Of a stretch of DNA of 64,000 nt, positions 52,501 to 61,000 are shown piece after piece; the stretch's first letter is position 1, and every line of letters starts with the position of its first letter. Source of the DNA: Pteria penguin (taxonomy: Eukaryota; Mollusca; Bivalvia; Pterioida; Pteriidae); the NCBI GenBank assembly GCA_035048485.1, contig CM068583.1:22543341-22607340 (forward strand), in the 5' to 3' direction. A model generated the notes under the pieces. That model saw nothing but the letters and a program-made list of their open reading frames with translations. It did no database searches and was not told where the DNA came from. A program made the position numbers and the translations under genes.

Positions 52501-55397
52501 ATTTCTGTGTTTACCAATTTTTACACAAGCACCCCTGTATACCTCCATCAACTATAAATCTGACAGTTTAAGAGTACATGATCATACTTTTATACAGAAT
52601 TTTCATGCTTTAAATCTCATGTGTTTCAAATCTAATACCACATCCTTTAGATCAGGATCTTATAAAATCCTCTTTATTACTACATTATTTTATTCCTTAT
52701 GTACCAGTAATTTCTGTTTTCATTACATAAATTTGTATACATCACCTGATCAATACTTTATTCTTCTCAGTTTCATTAAGTGTAATGTTAAAAGCAATTC
52801 AATAGAAGTCAAAGTGGAGATTAATAAGGAACTTATGTTCAGCATCATTTTTATAAAACTTATCAGAGATTTAAAAATCACAGAAAAGTAATAAATAACA
52901 ATATCTGTGGTTGGTTATAGCTTATAATTACTGAAACATGAAATTAGCGCATCACATATATAATAGCTTTAATTTGTTAATTGATAATCAAAATCTGATG
53001 AATTCATTCCAATGTATCAGGATTTCAATATTTCACTAACTTGCATAAATTGTAAAACCATTCAACCTTTTTTTATCGATAATATACACAACATAAAAAT
53101 ACTTGTGGTTTAAATAATTCAATTTATTTTGTATGGCTTTTATAAAAACCTTATAAACTAGTTAAAACCTAAGATATTGGTTTAGAATCTGTAAATATCT
53201 CATATTACTCACGTTAAAAAAAATCAACTTCCATCTTACAGGATTTGTAATTACTCTAAATGCAAGCCACGCAAAATACATAATAACTTTTTAACATCTA
53301 ATTTGCAATGGTCAGACTTTAAGAGGATTAAAAAATTAAATACAGACTGGCTGCAAGGGATCAATCAGAAATTAATTCTGAAATCTGGAAGATGTTCAAG
53401 GCCTTAGCACAGCAAGTTAAGTATTGTAACACTAATATACTGCCACTAAAGCGGCTACATAATGGAACCCCTAACCCATATCTGTCCTAGACGATCGAGT
53501 CATATCGGCTAATCGTAAGCAGGATCACATGTATAATTCTTTAATAAACGTGTCTTAATGCAGTTCAAAACTAGATGCAGACTGTTTCAGATCTAACACT
53601 ATTTAAACTGTAAAACCCTTTTGTTGTATAACAAATAAGGTATTAAAACATCTGTGGAAGTAGAGAGGTCTGGTCAAAACCTTGAGGGTCAAGTTGACAT
53701 TTCTATATTATCATATGGTTTACATGATATAATCATTATTTTTATTTTATTATATCTGAATAGTTAAAAGCTGTATAAAGCACTGTCTTAAATTTCAGGT
53801 TTGTGACCATGAAAAAATTCAGATGTGATTTTCATAATATCCAAATTTATCATAGTAACTGAAGTTCAATAAAGAGCGATAAAGAATTGCAGTATGAAAC
53901 ATAAGCATAAATATATTTCAATGACCTTTGCATGTTTGTACTTAAAATTTATTTGGATGCAAATATGAGGTCAACCTCAATTATCTATCCTGCTTATTAC
54001 TACTAATTTACAGACAATTTTATACGTTAAGATGAGAAAATTTCTTCGGTAATCATTAGTAGATAACATTTATTCATCACAAACATCATAATATTATAAA
54101 TACATATTACATGTACTCAATCTTGGCAATAAATGCAACAATATACAATCATGATGATGATACAATGAATATTACTGAACACACAAAATGCCAGAAATTG
54201 TCACAACGTATATGTAGCATAATAACAGCTTTATCATTTGTGTATTGCTAGCAATGTGAGACTTGACAGCTCTTTGGCTGCAACAGTGAACGATATAAAG
54301 TCAAGAGATTGCCTTAACTGTACTGTGCAAAGTGGCAATACAAACTGATAACTCCTGAAATTGAACGTTTTCCAACCTTCAGCTGAAAAGCTCAGTATTG
54401 GGATCTAAATCTATTATTTATGAGTTTTATTCCTAATCCTTGTAAAGAAAGGTACAGAAAGCAAGAAATCTGGGTGCCTAAAGTATTATAAATGTTATCA
54501 AAGCAATATAATCTACCTTAAGCTTTATATGGATATGTAAACATTCAGTCAAGATGTATTGGAATACATCCAATAATCTTAGTAATGGTCATAACATAAT
54601 CTATATTGCAGAGTTTGTTTGTTTATTGTAAACTCTTACAAAGTGATGGCATCTGCCTGATGCATTGCTGATAGATTTCTGCCAATGCAACTGACACCCC
54701 CCCCCTCCCACATCCAAACCACCACCAAAGCATTCTGGAATTATTTCTGTGCAAATACCTACCATTATAATTAATATTGGGCACTCTGTGCAAATGCCTA
54801 AGATATTATTGGGCATTGGGTTTTACTATCTCATACAAATTATAGGACACTGATAATTCAACTCTGGGGATCAAACCAGGAATTTCCTAATTGAAGTGTT
54901 TGATTGAGATGTATAAAATTACCTGTATGACTATATTGTTAAAACCAACAATGAGATGAATGAGCAAATTCAAAAGCTGCCTATCAATACAAATACAGCA
55001 TAATACACTTACCTGGACTCACTCATGTTAATTACTGTTGGAAGAAATTAATATGCATAACCTCAGCACAATTGTTATGTGCATTTATCATTTACTGTAA
55101 GAAATAATGTATTTAGGTATATGTTAAGGTTTTTACATGTAAGATATGTTCAAGATACTATACAATCAATAATAAGATCCCTACCTACAATGTGCCTTAA
55201 CCGTCTGCAGGCTACAATTTGAACTGAAACAGTATGGTACTTTATCTGTAGCACTTTATCATCTATTTGTCTCCTTAATGCATGAAAATACTAATTCTAT
55301 CCAATTAACCTATGAATGTAACAACAAATAACACAGGTATAACTTACCTATTTTGAGTCTGAAGATCCATCCAAAGTTCTGAAATATGGTCAGCCAT
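37600..55397 (-). CDS. CEP63: CEP63/DEUP1 homologue, centrosomal coiled-coil protein, 767 aa, 16 coding exons
   Basis: Minus-strand exons in coding order: 55348-55397, 51806-51995, 50246-50341, 49713-49856, 48384-48497, 47268-47402, 46612-46731, 46275-46420, 45884-45970, 44240-44351, 43420-43680, 42076-42231, 41089-41231, 39596-39756, 38807-39003, 37600-37791. They sum to 2304 nt in one open frame. The N-terminus carries the family signature CEAELQELMKQIDIMM. Residues about 20-638 are near-continuous coiled coil (for example LEALEAQRKALTEKCE and EISHLTKDLHDRNVA). Residues 639-704 are a Ser/Asn/Asp-rich linker, followed by a C-terminal helix with RAKELEKLIDSHIENL. In vertebrates CEP63 acts at the mother centriole with CEP152 to recruit PLK4 for centriole duplication, and its paralogue DEUP1 does the same at deuterosomes. 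The C-terminal helix is the known CEP152-binding part. The protein is longer than human CEP63 (about 700 aa). The last exon has a 14-residue tandem duplication. Confidence 0.93.
37693..37776 (-). repeat. 42-bp tandem duplication inside the CEP63 last exon
   Basis: Two 14-codon units encode NSVTEKFLHAENLH and NSVAEKFLQAENQR. The frame is kept. Third positions differ more than in the RBMX2 repeat, so this duplication is older. Confidence 0.88.
38036..38763. mobile_element. Tigger/pogo-like non-autonomous element, CEP63 intron 15
   Basis: Left end CAGTTGAAACTCAGTATG; right end inverse CAGAAGTGACACTCGTTATC. Internal subterminal motifs recur on both sides: TTCGACTTATCC, TTCGAGATAA, AATTTCGACTTAA. 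A TA flanks the left end. It is 728 bp with no transposase frame, starting only 44 bp from exon 15. Confidence 0.65.
39136..39297 (+). mobile_element. SINE type A, copy 3 (diverged), CEP63 intron
   Basis: Head GATGTAGTGGTCTAAGAGC, decayed B box GGGTACAATTCC, then CTATGTTTAAGAGGTTGG and tail CAATCAACAAACAAAC. It lies between CEP63 exons 14 and 15, opposite to the gene strand. Confidence 0.75.
39912..40040 (+). mobile_element. SINE-like element type C, better copy, CEP63 intron 13
   Basis: AACCTGGATAGTAAAATGGT, GAGCAGCAGAAGG, and a B box in GGTTCTGGGTTCAATTCCC, followed by CCACAATTTTTCACCCTGCC. The tRNA-like head supports a Pol III origin. A related fragment with ACTGGGTTCAAACCCC is at about 44660-44735. 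Confidence 0.6.
40077..41021. mobile_element. 945-bp DNA element with perfect 24-bp terminal inverted repeats, CEP63 intron 13
   Basis: The ends begin CCGTATATACTCGCATATAA and end with the exact inverse; the match is 24 of 24 bp. TA lies directly outside both ends (40075-40076 and 41022-41023), as for Tc1/mariner-type insertion. Subterminal TATAAGTCGG motifs recur inside the left end and once inside the right. Internal frames (longest about 64 codons) resemble no transposase I know, so it is non-autonomous. Confidence 0.82.
42412..42590 (-). mobile_element. SINE type A, copy 4, CEP63 intron
   Basis: On the minus strand: GCAGGCTTGATGTAGTGGTT, AAGCACTTGGC, B box GGTTCGAATCC, then AAGAAGTTGGCTACCTCC and a tail with CACCAATCAACCATCC. 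It lies between CEP63 exons 11 and 12. Confidence 0.8.
44922..45188 (-). mobile_element. SINE type B, copy 1, well preserved, CEP63 intron 9
   Basis: On the minus strand: GCTGGCGTGGTCTAGAGGTA (A box region) and TTTTGATTCCAGCTC (B box region). The body has CGAGACAGTAAAAACCGAGG, CCCCGTGTCATGG and GGTTGCAAAGG, and it ends GGTGTGATGTTAAACAAAAA with a TCAATCAATC tail. RUDI-like bivalve SINEs have a similar plan; membership is inferred. Confidence 0.75.
45189..45684 (-). mobile_element. SINE type B, copy 2, with a minisatellite expanded inside it
   Basis: Left and right parts match copy 1 (TTTTACATCACACCACGATT and TTTTCATTGCCTCATCCTAA). Between them the 32-bp segment of the SINE starting GACCCACC is repeated over ten times. 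Confidence 0.75.
45276..45615 (+). repeat. 32-bp minisatellite, about 10.5 copies
   Basis: Units start at 45276 and every 32 bp to 45564; the last full unit carries four extra bases, and a partial unit begins at 45600. The consensus starts GACCC(A/T)CC(G/A)GAGGTAT and ends GGATATTCTACA. No unit contains a stop in any forward frame, so three overlapping frames stay open; these are not genes. Confidence 0.95.
45686..45790 (-). mobile_element. SINE type B, copy 3, truncated
   Basis: An about 87-bp stretch (GTTTTACATCACACCACGAT to GACCTATGCAACAGAC) is an almost exact repeat of 45191-45280. It stops where the minisatellite begins in copy 2. Confidence 0.75.
49311..49440. mobile_element. Short inverted-repeat element (about 130 bp), CEP63 intron 4
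   Basis: CCCCTTTGAGTTCCAGAAAT with AAAAAGATCA on the left; TGATCTTTTTTTTTT with CTGGAACTCCTAAGTGGGG on the right. Arms are about 33 bp around a 60-bp centre. Confidence 0.65.
51996..55347 (-). other. CEP63 intron 1 (3.35 kb)
   Basis: Largest CEP63 coding-region intron. Apart from the SINE B copy at 54617-54905 it is AT-rich, and I recognised no other repeat, exon or RNA gene. A plus-strand open frame at 52487-52891 has no supporting features. Confidence 0.5.
54617..54905 (-). mobile_element. SINE type B, old copy, CEP63 intron 1
   Basis: GTGATGGCATCTGCCTGATG and GCCAATGCAACTGAC match the SINE B 3' body, and GGGTTTTACTATCTC and CTGGGGATCAAACC match the head. The centre carries a C-rich run. 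Confidence 0.6.
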
Positions 55398-55689
55398 TTT
55401 AATTACGAAAATATCATGATAAATCTAGTATGATGTTGCTGTTAGGTCAACCTGCAAATATAATTATATATTTTCAAAACTTTATTTAGGTGTTCAGACT
55501 TTGTGAGTACATGCAACTTGAATCATAGTGTTCAAGACTGAATGTCTATAGTGTTTGTACCTAACTATAATTTGCTGAGAAAGTACAGACAGTTTCCGAT
55601 TTGAGTCATCTTAGCATTACTTAACTAATCAACCAAGTTAAACTATCAACATTACTTTGATACAAAACCTAAATAATTATAATCCTATG

Positions 55690-56690
55690 ACATTACGTAA
55701 CTTCCTCATGCATGAAACATTATCTCATGCACCCCATGTCAGGGATGGAAACTTGGGAAAATATCTAAGGAGCCAAACGGGCTCATGAAGTGAAAATCTA
55801 GGAGTACGCAAAACCATTCGCCCGATTACGATTTTGCTCGCCTCGGGCAAAGGGGCAATCGGGAGTTTCCATCTCTGCATGTTATCTTACACATAACACA
55901 CAACTTCATACATTTCAAATGATCTCACACATCCCACAATATCGCATGCAAAACATGCCATCTCATGCATCCAACACTTTTTCGTTTTATCACAAGAAGC
56001 CCAAGTTTCCTCATATTTTTCTAGCATCCAACATTACGTAATTCATCCTACATGTATACTTTTTCAACCATTCCACACAATCTCATCATCTCATGCATAT
56101 CATACTCAACTCTCTTGAGTTTCCAATAATATCTTATGCATCCCATGTTATCTCAAGAATGCAACACACACATTCTTAAACACCTTAAATTATCTCATAT
56201 ACTTAAAGCATCCACAATATCTGATATTCCTAGGCTTTTTTTCCACCTTGATGGAAATAGGAATGGGTCATTTATAATTGGGACACATTATCTGGTAATA
56301 TTGGAAGAAATTATTCAACTTTGGAAAACATATCGGTATTAAATTCTCTCACTGATCAACTGTTGTTTAATTTTATAGTTCTAAATTTCAGGTGAAAATT
56401 GATATCTGCGACATAAGATATAATATACATAATAATTTATACATAATACAGTTTGTAATTAGTTCTTTCATATTTTCATTGGCAGGAAATTGAGAAAAAA
56501 TTATTCTCTAGCAAAAAGTTTATTGGCACTGGGAATGGGCCCAAATTCAGGTGAACAAATCAATTCAGTTGCCTCATTGAGATCACACACAATTTCATGC
56601 ATCTCCTAAATTACTAGTATAAGTAGTCCCATTATCTCATGAATGCCTTATCTATGTATTCCATATTCTGCATGCACTCAATATTATCTT
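55690..56690. repeat. Degenerate short-unit array (TCTCATGCATCC words), interrupted by other insertions
   Basis: Words like TCTCATGCATCCAACA, TCTCACACATCCCACA, TCTTATGCATCCCATG and TCTCATGAATGCC recur at about 19-40 bp through 55690-56220 and again at 56570-56690. A small element (55740-55879) and an unrelated block (about 56225-56565) interrupt the array. Confidence 0.6.
55740..55879. mobile_element. Short hAT-like MITE (about 140 bp)
   Basis: Ends CAGGGATGGAAACTTGGG and CGGGAGTTTCCATCTCTG are inverse copies. GCTCGCCTCGGGCAAAGG inside is unusually GC-rich. CATGT flanks both sides; a full 8-bp duplication is not clear. Confidence 0.6.
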
Positions 56691-56938
56691 AACAACAAAA
56701 AAATTAAACAGTTAAAGATGATTCTCGATAATGTCAATCCACAACTTATGAATCTGATACACTCATGAAGATTGCCCTCAGCATCTGACCTGATCATATT
56801 GACATAGCATATTCAAAATTAAGACCAAAAACAATGTGTTGTAACCAATGAGTCCTGCACTCTCTAATGTTCATAGGCTTCCTTTGTTTCTAAGTAACCT
56901 TACAACAAGCCTTAAATGATTTTATTTAAATAAACAGG

Positions 56939-57365
56939 TTGGGTATAGGTTCAAATCGGGTGATATATCCCAATAGAGGTAAAATACCGTGAATGGGGTA
57001 TCAAAATTCTTATCAAAAGTAATATTACTTCAAAATTTCAAATAAGTAATTACAGGTCGCATCACTTCGCTAAAAGTGGAGAACTTCTATATAAAGCCTA
57101 CTGTTCTAATCCTAACCAGATCTGAGAAAATAAATGTCCCAAATCTCTTGTGGTATTACATTCTGTTTCTCAGATCTGGTAAAGATTAGAACAGAAGTTT
57201 TTGTATAAAAGTTCTTCCATTTTTAGTGATATGATGCGACCTGTAATTGTATTTTTGAAATTTAGAAATAATCATACTTTTGATAAGAATTTTGATACCC
57301 CGATAAGGGTATTGTACCTCGATCGGGGTATATACCCAGATTTGAACCTGTAGGCTATACCCAAA
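56939..57365. repeat. Foldback element (about 427 bp), CEP63 5' intron
   Basis: Left TTGGGTATAGGTTCAAATC and GGGGTATCAAAATTCTTATC; right inverse GATAAGAATTTTGATACCCC and GATTTGAACCTGTAGGCTAT. Complementarity runs through both arms (AATTACAGGTCGCATCA / TGATGCGACCTGTAATT; CCAGATCTGAGAAA / TTTCTCAGATCTGG) to a small centre near 57145. Confidence 0.85.
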
Positions 57366-57692
57366 CTAATAAAAATTAAATTTGATATCTTAAGACTTAT
57401 TACAACTGATTTAACACATATTTTAAGCAGAATATGATGTGGCTACACATAAACATATTTTTGAATTAGTAAGGTATCAATAGAAAACTGGACACTTTTG
57501 TATCTTCTTTTTTTGAAATGTGATAATTTCTGCAAATTTCTAATGACAAGTTTGTTCATGTTTTCCTCTTTCATTTCATATGTTAAAATCTCTAAATGAA
57601 CAGAATTTTTTAAAGTTTTGCAAAGTGAAATATTAAGTAATTAAATGACACATATCAAATTTATTTCCATTGCATGTACCATTTATCAGTTT

Positions 57693-57827
57693 TCCTAGAA
57701 CTCGTGTAGAAATTGTATTCCCACCACTCTATCTTGTAAACAAATCGGTTGACTGGCCTGAGACTTCCGTTAGAAATAGACAAATCGATCAGGGACAAGT
57801 TGCAATTTCTACAAGATACTATGAGAA
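57693..57827. repeat. Short inverted repeat upstream of COMMD2
   Basis: CCTAGAACTCGTGTAGAAAT and its imperfect inverse ATTTCTACAAGATACTATG. It lies about 200 bp from the COMMD2 start, so it could affect promoter structure or simply be another MITE. Confidence 0.45.
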
Positions 57828-58036
57828 CATACATGAATAGATTTTCGGAAAAATATGCTAAGGTTTCTTTCCTTAATCAAATGAACAAGTTTATTTATCA
57901 ATATAAGAAATGTTATTACTTAATATGATCTTACACGCCGGGATGATGAACGTATACTTCCCGAAATTTTTGGAATGGAATATTTTAAATAGAGCTGACT
58001 CCATTTACTGGGCGGATCACAGAGCATCAGAGAAAA

Positions 58037-61000
58037 ATGTTGTTAATGTTCGAAGATACCCATAAAGAACATCTTTCGTTCTTGACAACTGTGGATAATG
58101 ATGGTAACGGCGTTATAGTATATTACACAAATTTTATTTGATTGAATTAAATCAAGAGAAATTTTAGAACAGGACTTTGTTAATAGGTTACAAAACTCCG
58201 TCAATGTCAGGTGACATACATACACTGTCACTACAGTAACTTATACAATATATATACAGTCAGACTTCGATATCTCGAACACTGGTATCTCTGATACCCG
58301 GGATATCTCAAAGTCGAACGTTGGACCCGTAAAAAATCCTTCATATTATGTTTAAATTCACCCCGGATGTGTGGAACACTGATATGGACTACGGTGTCAA
58401 TACCATGCTTATCTCGAATACATTTCCAAGTCCCGAAGTACTTATTAACCCGGTTTATCTCGAAGTTGGCTTCTTATTAACAATATCCCTGACGGTGTTT
58501 ACCCTAGATGACAGTTGATCGCTTGCGTTGTGTGATTAATTGACCATGTCATTGTATAAAGCGGCAGTAATTACATAATCGATCACGTCCGTACATACCG
58601 TGTTATTATACCAAATATTAGTAAACGATAATAGCTTATTGAATTCAAACTTCAACCTTAAATAATGTTGATTGTAAGTATAGTACTTACATTGTTCATA
58701 CCTGCATTTATCTAAAGGAAATTCTTTACATTGTTCATTAATTTATTTTTATTTTGAATTCATGTGCATGTCTGTGTTCCTATGCAAAATTATAGTAGTA
58801 AAATTATGATGTGTGTCTTTATTTTGTATTATATGTTAGCCTGAATTTAAACTACTGTATTACTGAAAAGAAAACACAACGTTTTTAGTTTTGGAGTATA
58901 TTCTCTTTCTTTATGGAATAAGTGTCTTATTTTGTGCTTTCATGCAGGAATGAATTACAATGGCTGATGCATTTATTAGATATAATGTGCGTTAACTCAT
59001 TATATCTCATAAATGCATCAGACATTATAATTCATTCCTGCATGAAAACACAAAATAAGACACTTGTTCTATATGGGCTTTTAACACCAAAATATCATAC
59101 TAGAAACTTCCATTTCCTAATTATAAACTATATCAGCAAATCATTTCGGAAGGAAGTTATAAATTGAAAGAAACAGCTGATGTCCCATGACAACGTAACA
59201 TTTATCCAGAATGACATACTTTTGCCAAATGTCACACACTTTAGCGCAAAATACAACTTCAATGACGTCATGTGCAAGGTTGGAAATGTGGAACATTTCA
59301 TTATGACGTCATAAGAATAACAATCAAAGTCTGCCAAACATCACTATCTGTGCTGAAAATTGGATACATATGTATTGAGAGCTTTTTCTCAGGCAATAGT
59401 GGTTGTGCATTTATATATTCATAAGATATAAAAGGTATGATGAGATTTAGATTCATTATTTAGGAACAATATGCACATCTTAATGTGTAATTATTGATGA
59501 ATAAATGTATATTTCATAAATCTACCATAATAATCACAAATGTCAAATGAACCATGGTAAGGGTACTGCAAGATTTGCATATTTGTGATCCTTAACTCGA
59601 AATTTGGATATCTTGAACTATGGATCTCTTGAAGTATTTCTGACTTCGAGATATCGAGGTTTGATTGTATATGTATGTATGTGTATATATATATACAAAA
59701 TATAAGGATTCCTTGGTACAGAAAGTATATAAACAAAATTAAAAAAATCAGAAAAGTCACATTTTTAATATATTTCCGTAAGAACTTAATTTCGCTTTAT
59801 CAGAGACATATATACACAAAGTATATATGTCTCTGGCTTTATGTAGGGTTTTCAGACAGAATGACTAAGTAATAGTAATACAATAACGTCATGTTGTTTT
59901 GACATCATGATGACTATGGAAAGCTTCTTTTGGAATGTTATTTCATTATGATTATTTTCTATTAAGCCTTGGTTTCAAAAGTTTTATGAAATAGTCTTTC
60001 TTTGCTCTTCTTAGGCTTTCGTTATCATTCCGTATTTTGTAGAAAGGAAAAATTCAAAATTTTCCATTGCCACATTTCTCAAAATGTTCTGAACATGGGG
60101 TGTTCCTTATTGACGGGTCTCAGTTTTATTTTTTTTATGAATACATGTATAGCACAGGAGAGAATATCCAATGTTTGAAATCAGGTTTTAAATTCTTGTC
60201 ATCTAATAGAATTAAATACGACTGGTAGAGTATTAAACTAGTTGAAGGGGACCAGTGTCTGAAAAAGAAGTAATGTTTTAATCATTGAAGGTCTTGTTAA
60301 CTTATAGAATTAATGTCTTAATCATACGGATGAATATGTTGTAGAGAAATCAAATATCAGTGCCCTTTTATATAAACATACAAGTAGCTGTAATCTCTAA
60401 AATCATATAGGGGCAGGCTTGGTGTATTGCTTAAGGGCTTGGCTTGCGGCGCCGACGATCCAGGTTGGATTCCCGGGTTGCGCCACTATGTTTAAGAGGT
60501 TGGTAACTTCCTGTTTCCATGTCGCGATATAACTGAAATATTGTTGAAAGCGACGTAAAACACCAATCAATCAACCACCCAACTAAAATCATATATTTTG
60601 GTTTATTTTAGTAGTGAAAGAGTTCTGCAAGTTAAGCCTAGAATTCATACGGAAAGGGACAAACCCAAAAGTTTATCAAAGTGCAGCACGTAAGTTCTTA
60701 AGAAGGCACAAAGTGATATTATTAAGACTAAAATTCACATCAATGTTTAAGATGATTTTAATAGAACTTTGATATAACTCTGTTTTCTCTTTTCATTACT
60801 TAACAATGGATTATCATATACTGCTAAGAATGTATGTTATAAATGAATAGATACCTGTCTGCAGGATTTGATTGTGTGTTAAATCTGGATAGTCTTTGTT
60901 TTGAATTTCATTGTTGAATTCTTTATAGAGAAGCTTTCGATCGACCCAGAAACTGTTCGCCATGGAGTGGAGGGATTAATGTACTTGATGACCGAGAGTT

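Larger units (their letters stand above)
55398..58036. promoter_or_regulatory. CEP63 5' UTR, its UTR intron and the shared upstream region with COMMD2
   Basis: Upstream of the CEP63 ATG, minus-strand TTTGCAG ends at 55452, giving a likely 5' UTR exon 55398-55451 and a UTR intron. A possible partner donor (gtaaga) lies at 57934 reading down, so a first UTR exon may sit at about 57935-58020, next to the COMMD2 start codon at 58037. If so, both genes fire from about 100 bp of shared DNA. The intron holds a degenerate TCTCATGCATCC array, a hAT-like MITE and a large foldback repeat. The UTR structure is inference from splice motifs only. Confidence 0.4.

Noticed and set aside
52487..52891. 134-codon plus-strand frame in CEP63 intron 1
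   Set aside because: No recognisable domain, no splice context, AT-rich composition like the surrounding intron.
59803..59837. MicroRNA-like hairpin
   Set aside because: A 15-bp perfect stem with a 5-nt loop is too short for a normal pre-miRNA and is mostly AT dinucleotides.
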